Assembly (NCBI GenBank): GCA_009775605.1
Contig: VSPV01000051.1
Location: 1 to 16,723 of the forward strand
Source: Paramuribaculum sp.
GTDB lineage: Bacteria; Bacteroidota; Bacteroidia; Bacteroidales; Muribaculaceae
DNA: 16,723 bases
Direction of reading: 5' to 3'
In this document: one piece after another, positions 1 to 6,552 of the stretch
How positions within the stretch are numbered: position 1 is the stretch's first letter
Layout of the letters: every line of letters starts with the position of its first letter
Notes under the pieces: generated by a model
Databases searched by the model: none
The model's input: the letters and a program-made list of their open reading frames with translations, nothing else
What the model was told of the DNA's origin: nothing
Position numbers and translations under genes: made by a program

Positions 1-6
1 TGAATT

Positions 7-35
7 GGGCTGACTCCTGCAAATGGAATCAGCCC
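7..35 (+). terminator. Possible terminator hairpin at left edge
   Basis: Seen directly: GGGCTGA (7-13) and TCAGCCC (29-35) are perfect inverted repeats around a 15-nt loop. The outer AATT/TAATT bases extend the stem with a one-base bulge, and a T-rich stretch (TAATTTTG) follows. This fits an intrinsic terminator for a gene ending just left of the window. The ATG at 23 lies in the loop, which makes that start codon doubtful. The long loop and broken T-run keep confidence modest. Confidence 0.4.
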
Positions 36-340
36 TAATTTTGTCTTGCCTCAAAAGTTTTTATCGGACAGCAATAAATCTTTATATTGAGCGAGTATGG
101 ATTGATGAGGACGGAGAGGAAGATTCCGAACATTTATCTCCGGAATACCTTGATGAAAAACACTCTTGTCGGATTTTCTGGGATTATGACTATGCTCTGC
201 AAGACGAGGACGGCAATCCCCTTAAAGAAGCGACACTCCGCATAGAGGCCAATGACTATGACGACCCTATAACAATCAAAGTCAAATATCCCAAACGCAA
301 CGCCAAGAAAACAATCAAGTTCAAACACAAAAAGAAATAG
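23..340 (+). CDS. Hypothetical acidic soluble protein, possibly 5'-truncated
   Basis: This 105-residue product is not recognised. It has an acidic middle (a DEDGEED stretch near residue 28, and QDEDGNP), a likely beta-rich second half, and a strongly basic tail (KRNAKKTIKFKHKKK). No signal peptide or convincing membrane segment is seen. It is the only apparently cytoplasmic product of the array. The ATG at 23 has no Shine-Dalgarno and sits in the loop of a hairpin. An in-frame stop at 11-13 blocks a longer version, and no other in-frame ATG exists. Either a non-ATG start such as TTG at 41 is used, or this is the 3' remnant of a longer gene. The next gene follows after 3 nt, so the stop is credible even if the start is not. 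Confidence 0.5.
   Translation: MESALILSCLKSFYRTAINLYIERVWIDEDGEEDSEHLSPEYLDEKHSCRIFWDYDYALQDEDGNPLKEATLRIEANDYDDPITIKVKYPKRNAKKTIKFKHKKK
36..43 (+). promoter_or_regulatory. Candidate Bacteroides-type -7 element for the left gene array
   Basis: TAATTTTG matches the Bacteroidetes -7 consensus TAnnTTTG exactly and lies just after the left-edge hairpin and before the 13-gene array. No convincing -33 TTTG can be tested, because the region 19-21 nt upstream falls in the hairpin. An 8-nt match in AT-rich DNA is weak evidence alone; its position before the array is the main argument. Confidence 0.3.
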
Positions 341-343
341 CCT

Positions 344-520
344 ATGGATCAGATTGGCAAATTCATAGCATCGTCGGTAGTCATGTTCTTATTCATGTTC
401 AGCCTGATACTCTGCTTCGACTCGCCAGATACGTTGACCAATATCTTGTTGGTCAGTGCAAACGTGCTGTTTTGGGGCGGCATCATTTGGCTCATCAACA
501 GAAAAGGAGGCAAGCGATGA
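344..520 (+). CDS. Small two-TM membrane protein (58 aa)
   Basis: The product begins MDQIGKFIASSVVMF and ends LINRKGGKR. Two hydrophobic segments are visible, at about residues 6-25 and 33-51, joined by a short polar loop (FDSPDTLT). This suggests a hairpin inner-membrane protein with a basic cytoplasmic tail. Its start is 3 nt after the previous stop, and its TGA overlaps the next ATG (ATGA, 517-520). Its last codons also carry the strong GGAGG ribosome-binding site of the next gene, so coupled translation is likely. The RKGGKR tail recurs on three other proteins of the array. No family is recognised, and the gene is short enough to be missed by a length cut-off. The tight fit between neighbours and good hydrophobic pattern support it as real. 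Confidence 0.72.
   Translation: MDQIGKFIASSVVMFLFMFSLILCFDSPDTLTNILLVSANVLFWGGIIWLINRKGGKR
506..520 (+). repeat. Joint repeat / strong RBS, copy 1
   Basis: GGAGGCAAGCGATGA encodes the end of the KGGKR tail, provides the Shine-Dalgarno for the gene at 517, and contains the overlapping stop/start. An identical copy is at 2515-2529. Confidence 0.85.
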
Positions 521-1389
521 AACGTGGAAGATTTATTATAGGCTTGTTGTTGGGATTCTTTGTCTTTTGTCTTTCTGCACAGTCAGTCAATAAAGAGCAG
601 GTGCAAGAGGGCAAGATAAAGACTCTTTGGGTTGTTGACGGGGTGGCTTTGAATGACTCTGTATTTGACTACACTCTCGAACAGATGCAAAGTGACAGCG
701 CAATCTTGTTGGCAAGCCGTGTTTTAAGTTGGGTATATCCAAATGACATCGCGAGCATTTCGGTGACAGATTCTGTCAGCGCAGCAGAGTACGGTTTTGT
801 CAACTATAACGGAGTCGTAAAAATTGCAACAACATTCCGCGAACCTATATTGTTTATTATCAATGGTCTCTCTGCAAATACTAAAGAAAAAGTTTCTGCC
901 GGAGAGATTCTGGGCGGATATGACTATATTCAACACATAGTAAAGAATGAATTTGGAGACTTAGCTGAATATGGAATCAAGGACTTTGTGATTTTGAAAC
1001 AACTTCCGATAGGCTTCCATCAACAACGTATCCCATACGTGGTCGTAACGACAGAGTTGCCGTATTATCGCATTGAGCATCTCATCGGGAGATATACAGG
1101 AAAACAAGGCAGACTGTCCTACGAATTGAAGCTGAACTCCGATTCCTCTTATGTATTTTCAAAAACTGATACTCATAAAAAAGCTATTATCCCTGAGATT
1201 CGTAACTATGGAGAATGGACCATTTCAAACGGTGAAATAGAGTTGATTTCAAGTCAAGACCCCATAATCCTTCTTCAAGGATGCACAGTGTCGCTGGATA
1301 CTGTGCGACTGAAAATAAAAACAGATAGAACCATTACCTTACCGAAAGGCTCATGGTATAATAAGAAATCAGTAACCTTAAAGCGATAA
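517..1389 (+). CDS. Secreted protein with SusC-plug-like repeats and lipocalin-like C-terminus
   Basis: I start this at 517, not 472: ATG 517 follows AGGAGG by 7 nt, overlaps the previous stop, and gives a clean signal peptide (MKRGRFIIGLLLGFFVFCLSAQS). The mature part of this 290-residue protein resembles the plug domain of SusC-type TonB-dependent receptors. WVVDG (38-42), YPNDIASISV (74-83) and SAAEYGFVNYNGVVKIATT (88-106) match the plug signature 'DG...NPxDIxSIxV...SAxxYG...NGVxxIxT'. A weaker second copy follows (IINGLSA at 114-120, AEYGIKDFVILK at 150-161). No TonB box or beta-barrel follows. Residues 189-288 instead look like a small lipocalin-type sheet (ELKLNSDSSYVFS, YGEWTISNGEIELIS). 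A periplasmic binding or structural role is inferred; the family itself is unnamed to me. Confidence 0.8.
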   Translation: MKRGRFIIGLLLGFFVFCLSAQSVNKEQVQEGKIKTLWVVDGVALNDSVFDYTLEQMQSDSAILLASRVLSWVYPNDIASISVTDSVSAAEYGFVNYNGVVKIATTFREPILFIINGLSANTKEKVSAGEILGGYDYIQHIVKNEFGDLAEYGIKDFVILKQLPIGFHQQRIPYVVVTTELPYYRIEHLIGRYTGKQGRLSYELKLNSDSSYVFSKTDTHKKAIIPEIRNYGEWTISNGEIELISSQDPIILLQGCTVSLDTVRLKIKTDRTITLPKGSWYNKKSVTLKR

Positions 1390-1393
1390 CACG

Positions 1394-1422
1394 ATGAAAC
1401 TGACCGATAAACGATTTTGGAT
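1394..1422 (+). repeat. MKLTDKR initiation repeat, copy 1
   Basis: 29 nt beginning ATGAAACTGACCGATAAACG and ending in TTTTGGAT are identical to 6148-6176. The first 23 nt are identical to 3677-3699. All three copies begin exactly at a start codon and lose visible similarity immediately afterwards. Confidence 0.9.
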
Positions 1423-2113
1423 GTTGCTGATTGTGATAGCAAGTGTTGCTGTCGCATCCGCCCAAGCTGTTTTCTCAGTAGAGGAAATAAGCGTCGTTGA
1501 ATATACCAATGCAGAAAAAGAGTGTTCTCGCTATAATGTTATTCCCGCTGACTCCATTCCCGATAACGAAATCGTGGGTCTGGTGTTAAAAGAATCGCAG
1601 AATAAGTTTGAACGGCTTGATTCTGTCATCCGACAAGAAATACATAGCTTTGTAGATTCAGAAGGATTTGGGTTTAATAAACAAAGGTTATTATATCTTC
1701 CGGAATTAAAGTTGTATGGTTTCGTTATACCTGACAATCCATTTGACGATTCTGTATGGTGGTTTGATGCTGAAAGTGGCAGATACCTATGTGATGCGGC
1801 ATCACCTACGGCTATAAATGCAAACGGGATATACGTATCGCAGACAGGACATGATTGCGATTGGCCGTTGGATTTGAGGTTCTTTCGTCGAGCGGGAGAT
1901 ATGTTTTATGAATTTGAATCATATAAAAACGCTCAATTCAACGGAGAAACCTTTGTTTATCAACAAGAAGATGATAGACTTCGCCCTATCTTTTGGCATG
2001 ACAATAGTACATTATACTTGAAGACTTATGACCATAAAAGTCAGCAGAGAGTATATCTGAAAATAAAAGTACAACAATCAGTCAGGAATAGCAAGAAAGG
2101 AGGCAGGCGATAA
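1394..2113 (+). CDS. Exported hypothetical protein with MKLTDKR leader
   Basis: This 239-residue product begins MKLTDKRFWMLLIVIASVAVASAQ, a good Sec signal peptide with probable cleavage after the alanine-rich end near residue 22-24. The mature part is acidic and aromatic-rich with no recognised domain; blocks such as DDSVWWFDAESGRYLCD and HDCDWPLDLRFFRR contain its few cysteines. It probably acts in the periplasm or outside the cell. The start is 4 nt after the previous stop. Its first 29 nt are identical to those of the gene at 6148, and 23 of them to the gene at 3677, although the proteins differ afterwards. It ends KKGGRR, and the coding sequence for this tail (2099-2110) contains the GGAGG ribosome-binding site of the next gene, whose ATG overlaps the TAA by one base. 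Confidence 0.78.
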   Translation: MKLTDKRFWMLLIVIASVAVASAQAVFSVEEISVVEYTNAEKECSRYNVIPADSIPDNEIVGLVLKESQNKFERLDSVIRQEIHSFVDSEGFGFNKQRLLYLPELKLYGFVIPDNPFDDSVWWFDAESGRYLCDAASPTAINANGIYVSQTGHDCDWPLDLRFFRRAGDMFYEFESYKNAQFNGETFVYQQEDDRLRPIFWHDNSTLYLKTYDHKSQQRVYLKIKVQQSVRNSKKGGRR

Positions 2114-2115
2114 TG
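2099..2115 (+). repeat. Joint repeat / strong RBS, copy 2 (variant)
   Basis: GGAGGCAGGCGATAATG differs from the other copies at one base before the stop and uses a TAATG rather than ATGA joint. It encodes the GGRR tail and the ribosome-binding site for the gene at 2113. Confidence 0.8.
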
Positions 2116-2529
2116 TTCTTCAAGAGATTATTTGTCTGTTGTTATCGTTTCCAAGAGCGTATTGAAAATGGAGATATGCCTGTATTTATGTCTATGGGAA
2201 TGATATTGTTTGCCGTTTATTTGTATTTAACTGGCATCTCAATTGGAGTGTCATTCATTTGGGAAAAGGTAATTGGCAATCAACCTGTGATTGGACTTAA
2301 ATCTCTGATGTTATGTAATCTCGTAATATGTTGCTTATTGGGTGTATTGTTTTATCTAAAATACCTACAAGGCAATAGGATAAATCATACTCTATCTATC
2401 GAAGTTTCTAAATCCGAAAATATTAAAACTATCCTGTTTATCATAGGAAGCATAATCTGTCTATGTGGCGTATTCATCTTCATGTGGGCTGTGAATAACG
2501 GATTTATAATGGAAGGAGGCAAGCGATGA
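2113..2529 (+). CDS. Three-TM hypothetical membrane protein
   Basis: This 138-residue protein has an amphipathic basic N-terminus (MFFKRLFVCCYRFQERIENGD) and three hydrophobic segments at about 23-48, 63-85 and 106-127. It is an integral inner-membrane protein with no catalytic motif I recognise. The start is fixed by the TAATG joint (TAA 2111-2113, ATG 2113-2115) and GGAGG 10 nt upstream. The C-terminal EGGKR is encoded by the recurring joint sequence at 2515-2529, and the TGA overlaps the next ATG. No sign of truncation is visible. Confidence 0.75.
   Translation: MFFKRLFVCCYRFQERIENGDMPVFMSMGMILFAVYLYLTGISIGVSFIWEKVIGNQPVIGLKSLMLCNLVICCLLGVLFYLKYLQGNRINHTLSIEVSKSENIKTILFIIGSIICLCGVFIFMWAVNNGFIMEGGKR
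2515..2529 (+). repeat. Joint repeat / strong RBS, copy 3
   Basis: GGAGGCAAGCGATGA is identical to 506-520. It ends the gene at 2113 with GGKR and starts the gene at 2526. Confidence 0.85.
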
Positions 2530-3083
2530 AAGAGAAAGATGAGTATATTGCGAAAGAGGCGTTTACGTTCCCTCTGATTTGCCTTGTCTGTATGGCATTT
2601 AATATTTATTGGGGCTGTGCAGACGGGTGGCCTGTCGGTGCGATAATTGGCACATCGTTTTTCGGGATTATAACGATGTGTTATATCGGCAAATATCTCC
2701 GATTCGGGCGCAATTACTTGAAAATAAATGCCGATGGTATTGAGATAAAAGACTGGAATAAGATTACATCACTGAAATGGTCCGAAATAAAGAAGTGTGA
2801 GGTCTATTACAGAACCGCCCCTGTCTCAGCCTCTCTTTTTCAGCGTGATTTAATTATAGTTGCTGAATCCGATAGTAAACGAAAGCAACATATTTCAGTC
2901 AGTCTTTCGGGAAAATACTGCCGCAACAAGAGCGTCATAGAGGCAATAAAGCGATTCGGCGGCATCGATGTATTTGATAGTCAATCCTCCCGTCGCCAAA
3001 ACAGATATTTGGCCGGAATACTTTTGGCAGTTCTTATAGGGATTGTCCTTTTTTTTATCATTTCGATAATCAGAGATGTTTGA
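2526..3083 (+). CDS. Membrane protein with bacterial PH-like domain
   Basis: This 185-residue product has two N-terminal membrane segments (about 13-30 and 36-56), a soluble middle domain (about 60-150) and a C-terminal membrane helix (about 163-181). The middle begins FGRNYLKINADGIEIKDW and continues ITSLKWSEIKKCEVY. This is the usual pattern of small bacterial PH-like domains (DUF304/STM3941 type): 'L.i...GI......I.W.dI..i.v'. The family is recognised by pattern only, and no ligand can be inferred. The topology places the PH-like domain between membrane anchors, most simply on the cytoplasmic side. The start overlaps the previous TGA (ATGA) and follows a GGAGG ribosome-binding site, so it is well defined. 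Confidence 0.78.
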   Translation: MKEKDEYIAKEAFTFPLICLVCMAFNIYWGCADGWPVGAIIGTSFFGIITMCYIGKYLRFGRNYLKINADGIEIKDWNKITSLKWSEIKKCEVYYRTAPVSASLFQRDLIIVAESDSKRKQHISVSLSGKYCRNKSVIEAIKRFGGIDVFDSQSSRRQNRYLAGILLAVLIGIVLFFIISIIRDV

Positions 3084-3086
3084 GCT

Positions 3087-3680
3087 ATGAATAATCGAAT
3101 GTTATATCTCGTTGCCATTGTCGGCAATTTCTTGTTGCTGGTCTATGCCCTTATTTTGATTGTCGGAATCGGTGGCGGTTGGTTTGACCGTGAGTTGTGG
3201 CTGCGCTCCGACGCGGCAAAGATTGCACAGCTCCTGCTCATGGCATCGGCTATGGGACTACTGTTCGCAAATATCCGAATAAGCCGAAATTGCTATAACG
3301 ACAAATATCTGTCATTGATTCTCTGCGGGAATATCTTTGTCAATCCATTCCTGGGTTTATATTTCCTGAGCGGAAAAGCTAATGGCATAAAGGTTGGTTC
3401 GACATTTCCAAAGCGGAAAATATATCTGTTTCTTCGCAACGTGCATATATTTTGGCTGCTATATACATTCGCTGCGGTATTCTATACTCCTCTGATTGAG
3501 TCACAAGTCGGCGAGATATTTTATATCGGATTGATAATTGCGGTAATAGTCTTTATACAGAAGAATACTACAATTGCCATAAGACATGACACTCCCGGCT
3601 ATATATTGCTGAATGTATGGCTATTCTTCATTTACGCTCCGTTCTATTCACGTCGCGCACTTAAAAATAATTGGTTATGA
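3087..3680 (+). CDS. Polytopic hypothetical membrane protein
   Basis: This 197-residue protein is very hydrophobic, with five or six likely membrane helices (about 5-27, 44-62, 74-93, 113-134, 138-157 and 168-186) and short charged loops (WFDRELWLRSD, GSTFPKRKIY). No transporter signature or catalytic residues are recognised. The start lies 3 nt after the previous stop, and its end (NNWL) overlaps the next ATG by the ATGA arrangement. The joint on its left lacks the GGAGG sequence seen elsewhere in the array, so its translation may depend on coupling. Confidence 0.75.
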   Translation: MNNRMLYLVAIVGNFLLLVYALILIVGIGGGWFDRELWLRSDAAKIAQLLLMASAMGLLFANIRISRNCYNDKYLSLILCGNIFVNPFLGLYFLSGKANGIKVGSTFPKRKIYLFLRNVHIFWLLYTFAAVFYTPLIESQVGEIFYIGLIIAVIVFIQKNTTIAIRHDTPGYILLNVWLFFIYAPFYSRRALKNNWL

Positions 3681-3699
3681 AACTGACCGATAAACGATT
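3677..3699 (+). repeat. MKLTDKR initiation repeat, copy 2
   Basis: 23 nt identical to the first 23 nt at 1394 and 6148, starting at the ATG. It then diverges (GATGATATT instead of TTGGAT). Confidence 0.9.
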
Positions 3700-4228
3700 G
3701 ATGATATTGCTTATAGCGTTCCATGCAGTAATGCTGGCTTTATTTGTCTGTATTGTGACAAGTGGAGTTCTGTTGCGCTGGCGTTTGGGATATGTCATAT
3801 TCTGGCTTGCTGCGCTATCAGGAATGGCTTTCTATTTTATTCGGAAAAATAATATTTCCAAAATATACTCTATTTGTTGGATTGGATTATCAGTAGTAGG
3901 GGTCATCGTGACTCTTGTCAATTATGATTCTGTATATTGCGAGACCGATAAGTACATTATGAAGGAACCATCTGAGATAATCGGCTTTGACAGTGCCATT
4001 CTTTATGAGAAGAAAGGACTGCTGGAAATAGAGAAGCAACGATATAAGGGTGTTTATCCCCACTCCATGACACCGCTTGATTCCATAGGAGCAATAGTGA
4101 TTCACGGAGATTTTGCCAATGGTGAGGACTTGGAAAAAGGTGTGGCAATTCCTCCCCTTGGAGATTCGTTTGATAAAGAGAAAGCCAAAGAATACGCACG
4201 AAACCACAATATAGAATATGGAAGATAA
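3677..4228 (+). CDS. Three-TM protein with C-terminal soluble domain, MKLTDKR leader
   Basis: I start at ATG 3677, which overlaps the previous TGA; an upstream TTG at 3671 would add only two residues and lie inside the preceding gene. The 183-residue product begins MKLTDKRLMILL. It has three membrane helices (about 8-31, 35-54, 62-81) followed by a roughly 100-residue hydrophilic domain with no known motif (KGLLEIEKQRYKGVYPHS, IVIHGDFANGEDLEKGVAI). Its first 23 nt equal those of the genes at 1394 and 6148. The stop is overlapped by 11 nt by the next gene. The soluble part is probably periplasmic, by analogy with its neighbours; this is inference. Confidence 0.75.
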   Translation: MKLTDKRLMILLIAFHAVMLALFVCIVTSGVLLRWRLGYVIFWLAALSGMAFYFIRKNNISKIYSICWIGLSVVGVIVTLVNYDSVYCETDKYIMKEPSEIIGFDSAILYEKKGLLEIEKQRYKGVYPHSMTPLDSIGAIVIHGDFANGEDLEKGVAIPPLGDSFDKEKAKEYARNHNIEYGR

Positions 4229-5330
4229 CGGAACACATAAACCTCAGACTAAACGGCAGGTGTTTCTGAGATTTATGCGATATGTAGCTGTGACTTTAGT
4301 CACGCTGTGGTTGCTCGTAACGATGATTGCTTCGGCGGACACAGATGATCTTTGGTTTTCGCTGATGATAGTCTCGGCATTGGTAGTATTCTTTATAACT
4401 ATTCCCATCATTGGATTCTGGATATATTCATTTATAAAGGCTGTCAGACGGCGAACCAAAACAGATAAAATATTGCTCTGGTTTCATATAGTCGATTTGC
4501 TGATGTGCTGTGCCGTGATTTACTTCGCCAATCAGCCGACGCACAAATGCGATGCCTTTATCATGGCTCAATATTGCCGAGGTGAGAATGCTTTTTGGAT
4601 GAGGAGCACCGCTGCCCGATATAAGAGCATGCTCCCCGACAGCACCGAGCTATATGTAGAAATTAAGAATGGTACTGTTCCACAATCCGACATTCTAAGC
4701 GAGCAGGACATGAAGGAGCTTAAACGACTTTTAGAAGAATTCTGCGGATGTATAGGTATAGATGCCAACAACTATTCAAATTCAGGTTATTCAAGATTGT
4801 TATTCCGACGTATCGGAATGGGAATGTACTCTTTCAGGTTTTACGACCATCCTTTGTCGCTTGAACAACAAGACAGTCTGAACTCAAAAGAAAATCTAAT
4901 TGTCTATAACGATTCCACTGTCTTTGAGTATGGCAGTGGTGCTTTCGGGTCGCTGGATTTTCCCGGTAAGGAGGATTTTCTTGAGAAATCAAAGAGTCAT
5001 ACGGAAATAATCAAGGCGAAAGGTCGGGATTGGTATGTCAATGTTCAGCCCGGAGGCTTTTTAGGGAATAACGAATGTATTTCAATCAGTCCGAACCAAT
5101 CGGCATTGGACGACAACTCTTGCTACAAGTTTTACACCGATGAGATTTATTATGTAGTGGATTCAGCAGGACGGCTCAACATATATGCGACATACTCCTC
5201 TATCAAAAAGCCGGCAAAAAATGACGGCAGTATCCTGATTCATGAGTTACATGATTACGATACCAATTCAAAATATCGCAAGAATTATTCAGCAATGGGA
5301 TTGAAGCGCATTACAACTAAACACATCTAA
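4218..5330 (+). CDS. Membrane-anchored protein with large extracytoplasmic domain (370 aa)
   Basis: This is the largest protein of the array. After a polar basic N-terminus come three membrane helices (about 17-40, 46-73, 82-103), then about 265 hydrophilic residues likely to lie in the periplasm. A compact block includes EFCGCIGID, LLFRRIGMGMYSF, YDHPL, and IVYNDSTVFEYGSGAFG. I associate this block with unnamed hypothetical membrane proteins common in Bacteroides accessory regions, but can give no function. It overlaps the preceding gene by 11 nt, and the next gene starts 1 nt after its stop, so it belongs to the same transcript. No enzyme motif is seen. An immunity-type role is possible from context only. 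Confidence 0.78.
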   Translation: MEDNGTHKPQTKRQVFLRFMRYVAVTLVTLWLLVTMIASADTDDLWFSLMIVSALVVFFITIPIIGFWIYSFIKAVRRRTKTDKILLWFHIVDLLMCCAVIYFANQPTHKCDAFIMAQYCRGENAFWMRSTAARYKSMLPDSTELYVEIKNGTVPQSDILSEQDMKELKRLLEEFCGCIGIDANNYSNSGYSRLLFRRIGMGMYSFRFYDHPLSLEQQDSLNSKENLIVYNDSTVFEYGSGAFGSLDFPGKEDFLEKSKSHTEIIKAKGRDWYVNVQPGGFLGNNECISISPNQSALDDNSCYKFYTDEIYYVVDSAGRLNIYATYSSIKKPAKNDGSILIHELHDYDTNSKYRKNYSAMGLKRITTKHI

Positions 5331-5331
5331 A

Positions 5332-5571
5332 ATGAATAAGTGGCAGAAAATTGTTGGCATTATAGCCTTTGGAGCGATTGGCATTTGCGAATTGCTTTTG
5401 TGTCTTAATGCCTATCTGGATTTGAAATATTTTATCGAGCCATACGATATTCAAGATATAATAGATAGAATGTATCTGAGGGTTGATTCATTGTCGATTG
5501 CCCTTTGGCTCAATTATTTCATTGCTCTTGCTATATTCATTTGCCTTTGGCGGAAAGGAAGCAAGCGATGA
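5332..5571 (+). CDS. Small two-TM membrane protein (79 aa)
   Basis: The product begins MNKWQKIVGIIAFGAIG and has two hydrophobic segments (about 6-28 and 52-73) separated by an acidic loop (YFIEPYDIQDIIDR). It ends WRKGSKR, the same kind of tail as the 58-residue protein at 344, which has a similar two-helix layout. The two may be distant relatives. The start is 1 nt after the previous stop, and the TGA overlaps the next ATG. The joint sequence here is GGAAGCAAGCGATGA (5557-5571), one base different from the GGAGG version. Confidence 0.7.
   Translation: MNKWQKIVGIIAFGAIGICELLLCLNAYLDLKYFIEPYDIQDIIDRMYLRVDSLSIALWLNYFIALAIFICLWRKGSKR
5557..5571 (+). repeat. Joint repeat / RBS, copy 4 (variant)
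   Basis: GGAAGCAAGCGATGA has one change from copies 1 and 3. It ends the gene at 5332 with GSKR and starts the lipoprotein gene at 5568. Confidence 0.8.
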
Positions 5572-6143
5572 GAAACATTACTATCTTGGCTATGGTTTTA
5601 TTGGGCTTGACTTGTGGCTGTTCGAGAATAAAATCGAAATATGATGAAGTCAAGGAGAGAATCAAGGAGGAAATAAACGGTCCATTTCGTACTGACTTTT
5701 ATTCCGATTATGGTGCATGGGATTACTGTCGTATTCCGTTAATTGCGCCTTATGAGCTTACAGCAATAGAAGACAGAAATGTGTGGCATTTTGAAAAGCG
5801 TCGCAATATTGACAAATTCGATTATTTCCCCAACAGTTTATTCCATGCACGACTTTCCGTTGAATATGTTGGTATAACGGATTCAATTATTTATATGTCT
5901 TATACCGAAGAGTTGACTCCAGTGGATAAAATGCCCGGACACACATACGGCAACGGGGAAATGCGACGATATGTCATTATTGATGTGTCAAAAGACTCTA
6001 TTGAGTGGCATGAAACAAAAAAAGAGTGGATGGCAGCCCTCGGCAAAAGGAATATTGCCAGAATCGTTCTACATCAAGTAGATAGTTTGTACGATGACTT
6101 CGCTAATAATCGACGACTCTTGTTCAACCCATCAAAACAATAA
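5568..6143 (+). CDS. Hypothetical lipoprotein
   Basis: I start at ATG 5568, where it overlaps the preceding TGA, rather than at 5505, which lies inside that gene. The N-terminus MRNITILAMVLLGLTCGCSR is a lipoprotein signal sequence; the acylated cysteine is probably C18 (C16 is an alternative). The 191-residue product continues with a basic/acidic helix (KSKYDEVKERIKEEI) and a domain with the block WDYCRIPLIAPYELTAIEDRN. This pattern recalls unnamed Bacteroides lipoproteins found next to small membrane-protein genes; no function is known to me. It is likely membrane-anchored on the periplasmic or cell-surface side. The next gene starts 4 nt after its stop. Confidence 0.77.
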   Translation: MRNITILAMVLLGLTCGCSRIKSKYDEVKERIKEEINGPFRTDFYSDYGAWDYCRIPLIAPYELTAIEDRNVWHFEKRRNIDKFDYFPNSLFHARLSVEYVGITDSIIYMSYTEELTPVDKMPGHTYGNGEMRRYVIIDVSKDSIEWHETKKEWMAALGKRNIARIVLHQVDSLYDDFANNRRLLFNPSKQ

Positions 6144-6147
6144 TGAG

Positions 6148-6176
6148 ATGAAACTGACCGATAAACGATTTTGGAT
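6148..6176 (+). repeat. MKLTDKR initiation repeat, copy 3
   Basis: 29 nt identical to 1394-1422, including all third codon positions. With the preceding G the match is 30 nt. Confidence 0.9.
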
Positions 6177-6552
6177 ATGGATAGCCATAACAGCTCTAAT
6201 GCCGATTATGATGGGTGTCTTTACGGGCTGTGTCCTTGTTGATACTTTCGCTGAATTATTCTATTACCGAAACTTTGAGCTATTTTTACTATGGGAAATA
6301 GCCTACTTGGTGGGCGGATTACTCACTTACCGCAAATCACAAAGTTTGAAATGGACGGAATGTGCCGTCCTCTGTTGGGGAATAGTATGCCCGTTATTGC
6401 TTTGCTCTTCTTTTATATGGGCCGGAATAAGAATAAATGACGGCTTCACTGGATTAGCTTATTTTATGATTTCCGGTATTTCATGGGGCTTCAGCATCCT
6501 TCCGCTAATGGTATGTACATGGCTTTACAAAAACAAATTCGCAAAGATATGA
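6148..6552 (+). CDS. Four-TM membrane protein with MKLTDKR leader
   Basis: ATG 6148 is chosen over 6094 because it begins just after the previous stop and restores the MKLTDKRFW N-terminus found twice more in the array. The 134-residue protein has four probable membrane helices (about 8-32, 40-60, 68-90, 100-127) and almost no soluble part. No family is recognised. The first 29 nt are identical to 1394-1422, but the two proteins differ completely afterwards: one is exported and this one is polytopic. Its TGA overlaps the next ATG. Confidence 0.75.
   Translation: MKLTDKRFWIWIAITALMPIMMGVFTGCVLVDTFAELFYYRNFELFLLWEIAYLVGGLLTYRKSQSLKWTECAVLCWGIVCPLLLCSSFIWAGIRINDGFTGLAYFMISGISWGFSILPLMVCTWLYKNKFAKI

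Noticed and set aside
517..1389. Considered as a true TonB-dependent receptor fragment (pseudogene)
   Set aside because: It has its own signal peptide, ribosome-binding site, a different C-terminal domain and intact overlaps with its neighbours, so it looks like a complete gene.
3890..4238. Two minus-strand frames under the genes at 3677 and 4218
   Set aside because: They are antisense to well-packed operon genes with stop/start overlaps.
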